Source of the DNA: Bombyx mori
Lineage: Eukaryota > Arthropoda > Insecta > Lepidoptera > Bombycidae
Assembly (NCBI RefSeq): GCF_030269925.1
Contig: NC_085108.1
Location: forward strand, 806,001-870,000
DNA length: 64,000 nucleotides
Direction: 5' to 3'
The notes below the pieces were generated by a model that made no database searches, had not been told where the DNA came from, and saw only the letters and a list, made by a program, of their open reading frames with translations. Positions within the stretch are counted from its first letter, which is position 1. Each line of letters starts with the position of its first letter. Position numbers and translations under genes: made by a program. Below, piece after piece: positions 1 through 10,472 of the stretch.

Positions 1-14
1 GGCACCTGGGGCCC

Positions 15-260
15 GTGCCCAGGGCCCCCATTCTCCGGGGGCCCCGAAGAACCGACAATTTGGTTACCAATTGTAGCCGAGAGCGGTCATTTTCGCAGCT
101 TAAGAGAATAAAAAATGAATTGCGAACAACAATGTTACAAGAACGACTGAGTAATTTGTCAATTATGGGCATAGAAAGTGATATCCTTAAAAAAATATAC
201 TTTACAGATATAATGGAATTTTTTGCTCAACAGAAATCCCGAAAGAAACCATTATCGTAA
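15..260 (+). CDS. hAT-family transposase, C-terminal end (partial, cut by the window edge)
   Basis: The frame ending at the stop at 258-260 has the hAT C-terminal dimerisation signature: ERSFSQLKRIKNELRTTM, then RLSNLSIMGIESD and a short basic tail ending at KKPLS. In this family the region dimerises the transposase and lies at the extreme C-terminus, so only the last exon is inside the window. It resembles the zinc-finger MYM-type or 52-kDa-repressor-like transposases common in insects. The GC-rich stretch at 1-50 in front of the match does not look like transposase and may be intron or element flank. A polyadenylation-like AATAAA lies near 332-337. A similar GC-rich string with AAGGGCCCTGAGCC at about 405-430 may be the right terminus of the element. 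Whether the gene is live or a relic cannot be judged here. Confidence 0.72.
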   Translation: MPRAPILRGPRRTDNLVTNCSRERSFSQLKRIKNELRTTMLQERLSNLSIMGIESDILKKIYFTDIMEFFAQQKSRKKPLS

Positions 261-451
261 TCGTAACCAAAAAACCAGCAGCATTCTAATATCATTAATA
301 TTATTATATCATACTGTATTTGATTACCTATAATAAATGGTCATGCTCAGTAAAAAAATGTTATTATAATTCGCTTTTTTTACTTTCCCAAAGGGCCTCA
401 AATCCTTGTGTGCCCAAGGGCCCTGAGCCTAGTTTAAGACGTCCCTGGCAT

Positions 452-528
452 TGCTGCTTCACGGCAGAAATAGGCAGGGCGGTGGTACGCGCGGACTCAC
501 AAGAGGTCCTACCACCAGTAAAAGCTAG
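452..528 (-). repeat. SINE-A fragment (5' body only)
   Basis: Runs from GCTTCACGGCAGAAATAGG to GTCCTACCACCAGTAA, the reverse complement of the first quarter of the SINE-A body. The 3' part is missing, and it abuts the possible hAT right end. Confidence 0.8.
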
Positions 529-749
529 CCAGTAAAAGTTTGCTAATGCTATTGCTCACAATATCAAGTTTCACAACTATAATAATTAATATTCGTCGAC
601 ACAGCATTTTTATTTTTCGTGAACGGCGTACTAAGGTCCAAGGCGAACGTTGGTCGCGCTCCCGACGAACTTTATACGTTAATTGAATATTAATTGATTA
701 CTTTAAAGTTGTCTTGTAAAAGTTTTAATATTTATCGAAACAATGAGGA

Positions 750-1112
750 CTGACATGTCCTTCTTCAAACGAGGCTTGTGGAGAGTATTAAGCGGTAGGC
801 AGCGTAGGTAGCATCTCGTTTTTACCATCGCACCGCCCGCCACCGGAGTAGAGTTCATCCATACTACCTGGAGCCACTGCGGTCATCCACAGTGCGTTTA
901 CAGAGGTCTTTTTTGCCACGTACCATCCGGCTATGGAATGAGCTCCCCTCCACGGTATTTCCCGAGCGCTATGACATGTCCTTCTTCAAAACGAGGCTTG
1001 TGGAGAGTATTAAGCGGTAGGCAGCGGCTTGGCTCTGCCCCCGGCATTGCTGACGTCCATGGGCGACGGTACCACTCACCGTCAGGTGGGCCTGTCTGCC
1101 TATACGGCAATA
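750..1112 (+). repeat. LINE-J 3' end, partly duplicated
   Basis: At 811-1112 the sequence encodes the very end of a LINE reverse transcriptase and its 3' UTR, ending GGCAATAAAAAAAACAC. A separate 60-bp piece at 750-809 repeats the segment starting GACATGTCCTTCTTC, so the same part of the element occurs twice in direct orientation. Frameshifts show it is dead. Confidence 0.8.
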
Positions 1113-1197
1113 AAAAAAACACAAAATTAAAAATGTTTCGATTAGCTTTGACGTCGTTTTATTTTTCAGCGAGCTCAGGCTGGAGTAGCAACACAAT

Positions 1198-1560
1198 TTT
1201 TTTTATATAATAATATTGCTTATTAGTTTTTTACACTAAAATCATATTTTCTTACACTATTTTTAATTCAAATTCATTAAAATTTATTTTCTATTTTTTA
1301 GTTAAATTTGAATTTTTTAGTAAAATTTGAAAAAAATTGAATTGATTTCTTAGTTAAATTTGATTTCAATAATAAACCAGCGTCCCGGGCGCCATTAAGC
1401 AGGCCGAATGCAGGCAACATTGGAGGAAGCTGGTGCAAAAACTGGACCAAGGTGGTCACGACCCTCAGTAATGAGGAAACGACAAACAAGAAGAAGAAGA
1501 AGTTAAATTTTCTATAAAAGCGTATTTTTTTAAACTATTATTTATTTTAATAGTTTTTAA
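1198..1560. repeat. FD element, interrupted by a LINE tail
   Basis: AT-rich sequence (CACTATTTTTAATTC, AGTTAAATTTGA, TTCTATAAAAGCGTA) shared with the FD copies at 17330-18010 and 33362-33815. It is split by the insertion at 1362-1500. Confidence 0.55.
1362..1500 (+). mobile_element. Short LINE 3' tail ending in (AAG)n, with target-site duplication
   Basis: The insert ends in AAGAAGAAGAAG and carries TGGACCAAGGTGGTCACG and ACCCTCAGTAATGAGG, typical of the last codons and 3' UTR of a LINE. It is flanked by the direct repeat AGTTAAATTT (1352-1361 and 1501-1510), as expected for target-primed reverse transcription. Confidence 0.7.
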
Positions 1561-2550
1561 TATCAAACGTAACAATGAAACGGGTTTAATTAGTTCGACT
1601 CATGACGACTCCGTAATGTAAAGCAAATTCAAAAAACAAAAAAACACCGAAAACACTGGGGTCAGCGAACTCTTGTGTCGCGGGGGGGGGGGGATCATGC
1701 ACAAACAGGCTACATTGCTGGCTGGGTGTACAATCAAATAAACTTGCCGCAAAAAAAGTTCCTCCGTCTTAACATATTCAGCCAAGAAAACGAATTTTGC
1801 GTTACGCCTTCTGAAGTCTTAAGTTCGGACGCGATTTTTATTTCATCTTTAGCAATATTAAGCTTAACCAATTACGATACCATTTGACATTGCAATTCGA
1901 ACTGATCATAGCTATAGCTTAAATATGATACAACACAAAATACACTAAAATAAACACGTAATTATCATTAAAAATATAAATGTCAAACACTAAAGCTACA
2001 GTATACATTAATACAATGGTAACATTACAAGTAGACTAAAATTTCTACTTACTAGTATTGAATCTTACATTAGTACAAACATTGACGGGTCTGTTACATT
2101 GCGATCTGGTCGACCGATGGTAAAGGCTTGAATTGACTTTAAAAAATACAGCTGAAGGCAACCTCATTTTAGGTGACGTCATTAGAGGCCAAAATCGAGG
2201 AACCAAACGTATAACGTATAACACTAGAACAACGATTAGCCTCATATGACGTCACGCGTTGCAATTTGACTCAATAAGTTACTCTAGATAAAATATTAAA
2301 AATAACGCTTTAGCGTACCAAGGATATATTTCTCTTTATCCTGACGATCCTAATAACACCAATGAAGCCTTGAAGTCGATAAAAATGACACTAAAAGACA
2401 TCGTTACATAGATATATAGAGACAGGACGTGCCAATAAAATTGTAACAATACTACAGTAGGTAATATTTATTTGAGTCAAAACATTATTAGCATTTCACA
2501 AAAACACTGACCGAGTAATGATTTTAATTAAATTAAATTAACAGCTTTAG
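1561..2550. other. Non-coding stretch, no gene seen
   Basis: AT-rich sequence without a convincing reading frame. It holds a run of 13 G at about 1682-1694 and CRE-like TGACGTCA palindromes near 2173 and 2248 that may be chance. Confidence 0.4.
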
Positions 2551-3078
2551 CAGCTTTTGAAGTGAAACTTCTTTAGGCGCATGAGGGTAAAATTTTTACA
2601 GATGTAACGTCACGCAGGTATGCAACGGAAGTGTCGAAAAAGAGAGAGAGAGCGATCGAGACCGATTGAGAGAGAGTAAGACAGGGCGAACGTAGCACGA
2701 AGCAACTAGCCATGAGAGTAGGGACCAAGCAAGTGAGAAAGATCGAGAGAAAAAGTGAGACAGAATGCTTAGTTCCTACATACATTAAAACATACGTATA
2801 AAGTATTTTATTTTTAATACAGCGCCATCTGTGAGATATTTTAATACTGACGTGTGTATGAAACCTCTTGTAGTGAATTTTAATTTAGAATATACGTGAA
2901 GTTAAAATATCAATTCACAGAGGGCGCCACCTCATACTATAAAAGGTGATTTACAATTATTTACTAATGACAAAACTTTACTAATAATATATACTTCGAC
3001 AGTTAGGATAATTGTATTTTAATTTTTGAAGGTTTCACTTCTAACACGTGTTTTGAAGGTTTCACTTCTAACACGTGT
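2551..3078. mobile_element. Unclassified DNA-transposon-like repeat with short terminal inverted repeats
   Basis: The left edge carries TTTTGAAGTGAAACTTC and the right edge TTTTGAAGGTTTCACTTC, which are inverted copies. A purine-rich GAGAGAGAG segment (2640-2760) lies inside. The right terminus is present twice in tandem (3023-3050 and 3051-3077). No transposase is encoded, so this would be a MITE-like non-autonomous element. It lies just downstream of the chitin-binding gene on the minus strand. Confidence 0.5.
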
Positions 3079-3211
3079 TAATTGCACACATGTTTTTTTT
3101 TTTTTTAATTAACGCTTAGCAATTTTTTGTTCTTTTTTTTTTTGTATTCGCGTATAGCTTTAACTTTTAAGTTGAAACTATAAATTAATAACAGATAGTC
3201 AGTCAGTCGTG

Positions 3212-6200
3212 TTATTTGCCGCTGATGTAGTTTCCTGCTTCATCTTTGTAAAGATCTTCGTTGACTCCGTAGTAGGCTGGAGAGTTCGGACAGTCGACCT
3301 GAGGGAGGCAATGGCCGGCATTGAGGCGGTTATGAGGTCAGTCTCACGCGTGATGCACGATAAGACGCTTTATTTCAATTGACGTAGAGCAGGAATTCCC
3401 AAACTGTTTTGTGCCAGATACCCATTTTCCAAAATAAACTTTTATCTCAGATTACTGATGGTAGGACCTCTTGTGAGTCCGCAAGGGTATGTACCACCAC
3501 TCTGCGTTTCGGTTTGAAGGGTGGGACAACCGTTGTAACAATACTGAGACCTTAGAACTTATATCTCAAGGTAGGTGGCGACCATTTACGCTGTAGTTGT
3601 CCATGGACTCCGGTAACCGCTTAACACTAGGTAGGCCGTGAGCTCGTCCACCCACCTAAGCAAAAATAAATAAATAACAGATGCCAAATAACCAAATTAG
3701 CACGAAGATGATAGAAGTGTTGTTAGCACTGGCCCTAGCAAGAGCAGTGCTTCGCAGAATCTACCACCGGATCGGAAACGCGGCCCACTGACAAGATCCA
3801 GCAAGAAATTTAGTGGGCTACTCTCTTAGAGGCATAGTACAAATACAAATAGAGATCAGTAACCTTATTATTTATTTTGTTAAACTTTGAAAGAGCTGAA
3901 GTCTGTACTAGGTTCAAAGACCTGTATTACTGGTCTCCAGGTTCTTGGGATAGATTAGGTTAGGTTAAGTCGTGAACAGATGTCGAGGACTAGTATTGAG
4001 AGATGGACTTTTTGGCGGGAACGCGAGGAGTGAAGTTGTGTGATTTGTTTTATTTTGTCTATTTAGTGTTTCTTCAGGTTTAAACAGTGGCTTATCAACT
4101 GTTTAGTGTCTGTGAAAGTGCACACGAATGTGGGAAAGTACAACAAAACCGCTGAACGTAGCTTCTCGGAATCCTCCAAAAAGTCTCAGTAAATAACCAC
4201 CATTTTACTGAGATTATATTTCATCCCATATCATCTCATCTCATTTCATTTCATTTCATGCCATGTTTCATATTAATCAACTTCATTTCACTTCATATCA
4301 TTTTTCATAAAGTGCAGCTTTCATTATAATTAAAATAAGACTTGACCTAAAGGTTTTAGTTACCAGGTCATAAAATCCCTTTAAAAAAAGTGTTGAGAGA
4401 CCATTAGGTGTTATCATTTAAGTAGGTGGTTGTGCGTGTGAGTGTCTGTGTATGTGTTTGGGTAAGTGAAAAACTGCGTTAAACTACTAAATACCTTAAA
4501 GAAATAGTCGCAGACCCTCGTTCTCTGGTTGAAGACAGTCCCGATACCGCACAAGAAGGAATACTGCTGGTTGCCACCGATGCCTGGCACGCACCAATGC
4601 CACACCTGGAAAATAGGTCTGGCTCGTTGCAGTGACGGCAGAGACAAGCAATTCCCCACAACTTAAAGTCGACTAAGACCCAGTTGAAGAAGAAGTCATG
4701 TTTATATAAAACTATTGCTTCAGGAACTTTAATTTATGGACGATCTTATTGAATTTTGACGACAGATTTTTTGGTTCTTAATCGAAACTTATCATTATAT
4801 TTTGGGTAATTCACACGATATCTTTATAAATTGCTATAGCTTGTGTTATTCTGATGTGTAGACTATATTAATAGTAAAGTTTCATCAAAATCCTTTCAGT
4901 AATTTTTGCGTGAGAGAGTAACAAATATACATCCATACGCGTTTATAATATTACTAGCGACCCGCCCTCGCTTCGCTTCGGAAACATTAAAAGACACATG
5001 AAACCAAAAAAAAAAAATAATAAAAAAATTAAAAAAAGTAGCCTATGTTCATCAGGGACAATGTCGGCTTCTAATGGAAAAAGAATTTTTCAAATCGGTC
5101 CAGTAGTTTCGGAGCCTATTCGAAACAAACAAACAAACAAATCTTTCCTCTTTATAATATTAGTATAGATTAGTCTTTAAACACCTACAGGTATGATGTT
5201 AGCAAAGTGTTACCAAACGAATTAGTTATCATAAGGGGAATAATGGAGCTTTTTTTTTCTCCTACCTATGCTGATAACCTTGAGAAGCTATTTCAGCTTA
5301 TCTTTGACGTGTAGGTGAGCTCACGGGGCTCTAACCGGGAGTGTTGCTAACACTGGCCCTAGCAAGAGCAGTGCTTCGCAGAACCTACCACCGGATCGGA
5401 AACGCGACCCACTGAGAAGATCCGGCGAGAAACTCAGTGGGCTGTGTCTATGGGTTCACTCGTCGAGCCCTTAGTCGCAAGCGACGGGTTCGACGAGGAC
5501 GGTGACCGGATAATGGAGCGATATTCAACTAACTTATACTATTAATTTTTTCTTGAACTGAAGGCAAAAGAGAAAGAGAGAGAACTCGCTAATGCTCAGC
5601 CTTGAACACTTGAAGTTACATGAACAGTTTTTCCACATTTGCAGTTTTAATTGGTGTTATGAGCATTCATGAGTAGGCACTCACCATCATGGATTCCGTT
5701 GTGATGCAAACGAAACTTTTAGTTTCATAATGGGACAAAAGTTGTACAATATAATTGAGACGGCGACCTCACGTCTCAAGGTAGCTTGAGACATGACGAC
5801 AATTGGGCTCTAAAGTCTATAGGCTCTATGACTGGGTTTTTTTTAATCTACAGCATCAACCAGGACTATTATATTTCAAACGTTGCAATCGTATGCAGAA
5901 TCGAAGACACATCTGTTTCAAAGCTGTTCATCCATTATTATTGGGACCATCACGCTTTAGTCGTAAGAGAGACTCACAGTTCACTTGAACGTCGCTTAGA
6001 GATGTATGGTCCATTAATAATAGCTCCCCATACTTTCAATAGAGGTCATACTTTTTTTATGTTTGTTAAGTTACTCGTGGCTCTGAGGCCTTTCCAGTTT
6101 TACCAGGGCAGATGGGCGAGCAAAGGCTCAGCCAGGAGATAGGCTATGACCTTATAGGTTATAAGACGCTATAAGACGCGCCAATAAAGAAACGAATCTA

Positions 6201-8144
6201 AAATGGCGGCGGCGATCATGCGCTCTCACTCTAAACTATTGCTGTCTATAGTCGCACACGGCGCGTACTGCATGCAAAAAAAAATATCAGTTCTGACTTT
6301 GTTGTTGAGTTCGAGTTTTTTCACTTAGTTGACTGGCAGCAAAAGTGTCTACGCAAGTTGCATCCCAGATGAGACACCTCCCCCTCCGCCAGGGCACAAA
6401 GTAAACTACATTCACATTTTTTTTTTTTATATTTTTTTACAATAAACAACTTTTTCTTTCTATCCTTCTTTTTAATTGTTGACCCTACCATCTGTCAGTG
6501 CAGGTACGTAGACGCCATTTTCGATTCGTTTCTGTATTGGCGAGACTTATACTAGGGTTTCTAATGTAGAAATAAAATGCTTATACCATTAAGAATTCTA
6601 TCTGCCTATTTCTGCCGTGAAGCAGTAATGCGTTTCGGTTTGAAGGGTGGGGCAGCCGTTGTAACTAACTATACTGAGACCTTAGAACTTATATCCCAAG
6701 GTGGGTGGCGCATTTACATTGTACATGTCTATGGGCTGTCTATGGGTATAAAAGAGCTGGACAAGGCTGCCTAGCACAAGTGCTTTATATATGGTCCATG
6801 ACCAGCTATTAACTATTACTCACTTGGCAATTGGTTTCAGGATCTGCGTAATATCCCGGTATCTTGTCATTGCAGGTGAAAGACAGACCCTTTGGGACTT
6901 CCGTGAAAGCCGGGTAGTCTTCGCCCGGCACGTAATCATCAATGGCTTGCTGAAGATGTAACAAAAGTAAGCAATGTACTTGGAATCCTCGATCTGAAGA
7001 CTCTTGAGAAAATTGTCATGAAAAGTCCAAAGGGCTTTAACTTTGAGGACTTTCTATACCTGATTTATCTATCATACTATTCAAAGCCATTTCTGTATGA
7101 AGAGACGTAGCTTTCGGTGAAGTTAAAGGAATTTTTTATTTTTTTATTGCCCGTGTAGACAGACGAGCAGAGGGCCCACCTGAAGGTGAGTGGTTACCGT
7201 CGCCCATGGACTTCAGCAATGCCAGGGGCAGAGCCAAGCCGCTGCCTACCGTAAAAGCAGCTGCCTACTGTATTACTGTTGCGTTGTGGGTAATTGAACG
7301 TGGACTGACAAATTAACGCCCTAATATTTATAAGAAAACTATAAAATGGATAGATTTGGAGGAGACCTTTGTCGATTAGCAAACAGATCTACAGAAAATA
7401 AGTAAAATTCAAATAAGTTATTTCTGCCGTGAAGCAGTAATGCGTTTCGGTTTGGAGGGCGGGGCAGCCGTTGTAACTATACTGAGACCTTAGAACTTAT
7501 ATCTCAAGGTGGGTGGCGCATTTACGTCGTAGATGTCTACGGGCTCCAGTAACCACTTAACACCAGGTGGGCTGTAAGCTCGTCTTTGCAATTTGTTTTT
7601 TGCCTCAATAAGACAAAAAAAACAAGTTGGCACTCGGAGACTGCCGCGGTAAAGCTATTGCATAGCATTTTTTTTCAACTTATGCAATTATAAATCGACT
7701 ATAATAATTTAATATTAAATTTAAAACAACAGTAAAATAAGACTATAAACATTAACAAAAGCAAAACATTAACTGTCCCCTTCACACTCATAACCTAGAC
7801 CGCGCGAGGGAGAGATGGGCAGACTTTTCATGATGTGCATGCGGCAGTGCGACGTCACGCCGCGCGCTTATTCACAAACACTACACAAGCGCAACGTGTG
7901 AATGTGTTGAACGCGAGCTACATAGTTGGCGTAGTGGGGGTGTCAGGTTATTTTCGTTACGGAATTTCCTGATTCAGTCGCCGCGCTCAAGGCCCGCGAT
8001 AGAAGCAATGCAATAACTTAAAAAGTTTGATGTAACTAAAACTAATTCGTAATTACGGCAACGTAAATAACAAACTCATATTACCTGTATAGATTTGTCT
8101 ATTAAATACAGAAATACGGCCAAGAATCCTACGTTCAGTTTCAT
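3212..8144 (-). CDS. CPAP1-like secreted chitin-binding protein (one CBM14 domain), 127 aa
   Basis: Four coding exons on the minus strand, all joined in phase 0: 8085-8144, 6824-6949, 4495-4605 and 3212-3298 with stop TAA. Donors are GTAATA, GTGAGT and GTATTT; all acceptors end in CAG. Exon 1 starts ATGAAA and encodes the signal peptide MKLNVGFLAVFLYLIDKSIQ. Exons 2-4 encode one type-2 chitin-binding (peritrophin-A, CBM14) domain with six cysteines at residues 46, 61, 67, 81, 94 and 102 (spacing 14, 5, 13, 12, 7), plus the family motifs GYYADPETNCQVWHWC and FNQRTRVCDYFF. It ends with a short acidic/Tyr tail (PAYYGVNEDLY). Single-domain proteins of this kind (CPAP1 or obstructor-like) bind chitin in cuticle or tracheal matrix; the extracellular role is inferred from the family. 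Introns hold SINEs, a Helitron and a MITE. An upstream CTGTTACAG near 8217-8225 could be the acceptor of a leader exon. Confidence 0.88.
3452..3671 (+). repeat. SINE-A copy in intron 3 of the CPAP1-like gene
   Basis: Begins ACTGATGGTAGGACCTC and ends CACCCACCTAAGCAAAAATAAATAAATA. The body is complete with several substitutions; no tRNA head is seen. It is antisense to the host gene. Confidence 0.85.
3715..3832 (-). repeat. SINE-B fragment
   Basis: Contains CTAGCAAGAGCAGTGCTTCG and ACCACCGGATCGGAAACGC, the reverse complement of the SINE-B core, truncated at both ends. Confidence 0.75.
4006..4391 (+). repeat. E element copy 1
   Basis: Starts CTTTTTGGCGGGAACGCGAG and ends AGGTCATAAAATCCCTTTAAAAAAAG, with TCATTTCATTTCATTTCATG repeats inside. 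Same ends as copies at 31405, 34770 and 44717. No coding capacity. Confidence 0.75.
4740..4952. repeat. Degenerate dispersed repeat next to Hel2
   Basis: Contains TTTCATCAAAATCCTTTCAG and GCGTGAGAGAGTAACAAA, strings typical of non-autonomous insect repeats. Boundaries are uncertain. Confidence 0.35.
4954..5169 (-). mobile_element. Hel2 Helitron (non-autonomous)
   Basis: On the minus strand it starts TCTATACTAATATTATAAAG and ends in CCGCCCTCGCTTCG-type sequence with a terminal CTAG, next to a T, with a palindrome of GCTTCG/CGAAGC before the end. No Rep/helicase is encoded. Lies in intron 2 of the CPAP1-like gene. Confidence 0.75.
5250..5512 (-). repeat. SINE-B copy
   Basis: Near-complete reverse-strand copy from the poly-A end (TTTTTTTTCTCCTACC) through GTAGGTGAGCTCACGGGG and CCCACTGAGAAGATCC to GACGAGGACGGTGACCGG. 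Confidence 0.82.
5640..6142. repeat. Decayed SINE-A remnant and SINE-C fragment
   Basis: At 5680-5800 sparse matches to the SINE-A body remain (TCTCAAGGTAGC). At 6075-6142 GAGGCCTTTCCAGTTTTACC and GGGCGAGCAAAGGCTCAGCC are the reverse complement of the SINE-C 3' end. The 118-aa frame here (5786-6142) is a chance opening through repeats. Confidence 0.5.
6179..6542. mobile_element. 364-bp MITE with 30-bp terminal inverted repeats
   Basis: The left end (6179-6208, CGCCAATAAAGAAACGAATC..) and right end (6513-6542) are reverse complements over 30 bp with two mismatches. The interior contains AT runs and no transposase. It lies in intron 2 of the CPAP1-like gene. No clean target duplication is visible; AGAC occurs on both sides. 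Confidence 0.8.
6600..6740 (+). repeat. SINE-A fragment
   Basis: TGCCTATTTCTGCCGTGAAG through GGTGGGTGGCGCATTTACAT and GTCTATGGGC. Both ends are missing. Ends about 80 bp from exon 2 of the CPAP1-like gene. Confidence 0.8.
7137..7253 (-). repeat. LINE-J 3' UTR fragment
   Basis: TTTTATTGCCCGTGTAGACAG through CCATGGACTTCAGCAATGCC to AGCCGCTGCCTACCG: reverse complement of the LINE-J tail, 5' truncated as usual for LINE copies. Confidence 0.8.
7420..7592 (+). repeat. SINE-A fragment in intron 1 of the CPAP1-like gene
   Basis: TTATTTCTGCCGTGAAGCAG through CCACTTAACACCAGGTGGGC. The 5' third is missing. Confidence 0.8.
7790..7990. other. GC-richer non-coding segment in intron 1
   Basis: Locally GC-rich with GACGTCACGCCGCGCGC and a GTGTCAGG..TTTCGTTACGG string that I associate with dispersed lepidopteran repeats. 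Neither a TIR nor a coding frame is visible. Confidence 0.3.
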
Positions 8145-8235
8145 CCCGCAGAATCTTCTATACGGCAGCATTTCGCTTATAATTTTATTGTCTTAAAACA
8201 ATAGAGTCTGTAACAGAATGAAACACGATAGTGGG

Positions 8236-8562
8236 TTAAATAAATAATAGTATAAAAAAAATAAAAAACACGCTTTATATAAAATTCAAATAAAAAACAG
8301 AAAATAAAATTTTAATAAATTTAATTTGATTATAGTGTAAAAAAAATTATTTATTTTTCATTTTTTAGTATTGAATTTCAATTTTTTTAATTTTTTTTCT
8401 TCAAATTTTTTTTTTTTAGTATTTAATTGTCATCGGTCCTCGATAAATCTACAAAGTTTGAATGAAATCTGGCCGTTTAAAGTGGGTCAAAATTGCACCT
8501 AAAGGAGTCAGTTACAAACATACAAACATACGTACAAGTGATGTTAATATTAAGCGTGTAAA
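8236..8562. repeat. FD element copy
   Basis: AT-rich with TTGTCATCGGTCCTCGATAA and AAGTGGGTCAAAATTGC, matching in order the FD strings CATCGGTCCTTAATAAG and GGGTCAAAATCATG, and ending in TACAAACATACGTAC. Confidence 0.5.
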
Positions 8563-8837
8563 AAGGCTTGTTTTCTTACTAATGAAACATGGTAACGCAT
8601 TCACTATCACTGAAGATATTTATTAAAACCACATAAACGCGGTACTCTGAGAGAAACCTCTTAAATACTAAAATATGTAAGTACCAAGCGTCATTGCAGT
8701 CGGTGCGACTTACGAACGCACAAAATACATGACAGTTTATTTTAGGCTATTCAGAAGACTAAGGTAACGCGTTATTGGTATTAACCATCGCTAAATCTAT
8801 GAAAAACGATATATTTTTTATATTACTTTGATGATTT

Positions 8838-9060
8838 TTTAATGATGGTAGGACGTCTTGTGAGGCCACACGAGTAGGTACCACCCTACCTATTTTCACA
8901 TGAAGCAGTAATGCGTTCCCGTTTGAAATGTGGGTAGGTAGAACTTTTGTCTCAAGATGGGTGACTACATTTACCTTGTTGATGCCTAAGGGCTTCGGTA
9001 ACCATTTAACACTAGATGGACTGTGAGCTCTACATCTTGTGCTTTACATCAAAGCTTGTT
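8838..9060 (+). repeat. Old SINE-A copy
   Basis: GATGGTAGGACGTCTTGTGAG, TGAAGCAGTAATGCGTTCCC and CCATTTAACACTAGATGGAC keep SINE-A order but with many changes. Confidence 0.7.
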
Positions 9061-9227
9061 GATAATCACAGCACACCGATATGATACCCAGACAGCGCGG
9101 TTGGTCATTCTTAGATGAATCCCTTATTCACCTTTGGACATCCATGAGTATTGGCTGGTTTTCCATCACCGACACGACATTTCCAAAAATAATATAGATT
9201 TCTTACAAACATAGCTAATTGAGTCGA

Positions 9228-9613
9228 CTAGTGGTCCCGCAGTAGTCGAAATTCGACTATAATTAATTGGAATCGTAAGTTTGTACACTATTATAATTGT
9301 ATTTTATACTTCTATAATCACAAATTTCGCCAAGACTACACTATAAAAAATATATTTAATCAATTCTCAATTTGACAACAGACGTCAAGAACAAAAGTTT
9401 GACAATAAATAGTATGCATGCGTGTGTGCGTCAAATACATGGCATGTAGTGTGTGTAATGTTTTCTTTATTGATGCATTATTTTAAAAAAATATTAGCAT
9501 TGTGCACTTCTTCTCTATACTCTCTATAAGTGAGGAAAATCTCATACTCCTCCGTCCGCGCAATTTTCGTAAAAAGGGATACAAAGTTTTTGCTTCACGT
9601 ATTAATATATAGA
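9228..9613 (-). mobile_element. Hel5 Helitron
   Basis: Minus-strand start TCTATATATTAATACGTGAAG and end CTAG, with the internal AGTCGAAATTCGACTA hairpin that often precedes a Helitron end. No open frame. Flanked by an imperfect 35-bp direct repeat (9193-9227 and 9610-9645). Confidence 0.75.
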
Positions 9614-9845
9614 TTTATTACAGGCATAGCTAATTGAGTCGATATATTATCTATTGTCAAATGCCGCGCGTAAATCGCACGTGAAGTCAAACAAAGCGAA
9701 ACAGACAATGCAACGGAATACAATTAATATCGGAAAAAAACTGTCAAACAAACACAGACAGTCGGGAAAATCACATTTCCTATGCATGAGAATTTTATTG
9801 GTAAAATAACAAAGTCTGGTAATTTACGGACTTTTGTAAGACAGT

Positions 9846-10092
9846 TTTTTATTTATTGCTTAGATGGTTGGACGAGCTCACAGCCCACCTGGTGTTAAAT
9901 GGTTACTGGTGCCCATAGACATCTACGACGTAAATGCGCCACCCACCTTGAGATATAAGTTCTAAGGTCTCAAGTATAGTTACAACGGCTGCCCCACCCT
10001 TCAAACCGAAACGCATTACTGCTTCACGGCAGAAATAGGCGGGGTGGTGGTACCTACCCGTGCGGACTCACAAGAGGTCCTACCACCAGTAT
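9846..10092 (-). repeat. SINE-A copy, full body
   Basis: From TTTTTTATTTATTGCTTAG to CCTACCACCAGTA. Flanked by TTTCCTATGCATGAGAATTTTATTGG on both sides (9776 and 10090), a long direct repeat that includes adjoining sequence and so exceeds a simple target duplication. Confidence 0.85.
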
Positions 10093-10219
10093 TTCCTATG
10101 CATGAGAATTTTATTGGTAAATTAACAAAGTCTGGTAATTTACGGACTTTTGTAAGACAGTTTTAAAAGTGCCTTTATTTCGTGTAGTATTAGATGAAGG
10201 TGGACTTTTTTATCTATTA

Positions 10220-10472
10220 CTAGCTGACCCGGCTGACTTCGTAGTGCCTCAATCGATAAATAAAAGACACATCAAGGGGACACATCAAAGGAAAAACAAA
10301 ATTGTTATTTTTATTTAATTCCGAGCTTTTTCATATTTGTTTACCTTTTAAACCTTCTCTGGACTTCCACAGATAATTCAAGACCAAAATTAGCCAAATC
10401 GGTCCAGCCGTTCTCGAGTTTTAGCGAGACTAACGAACAGCAATTCATTTTTATATATATATGTAGATAGAT
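10220..10472 (-). mobile_element. Hel1 Helitron (internally shortened)
   Basis: Minus strand: begins near TCTACATATATATATAAAAA, contains TGAATTGCTGTTCGTTAG and GACCGATTTGGCTAATTTTG, ends CAGCTAG. The middle (CCGTCGGACGG region) is partly deleted compared with the other copies. Confidence 0.8.

Noticed and set aside
2160..2260. Pair of CRE (TGACGTCA) sites as an enhancer
   Set aside because: Two 8-bp palindromes 75 bp apart in AT-rich sequence without a nearby start site are weak evidence.
5786..6142. 118-codon frame starting MRHDDNWALKS
   Set aside because: Runs through decayed SINE-A and ends in a SINE-C fragment; no domain.
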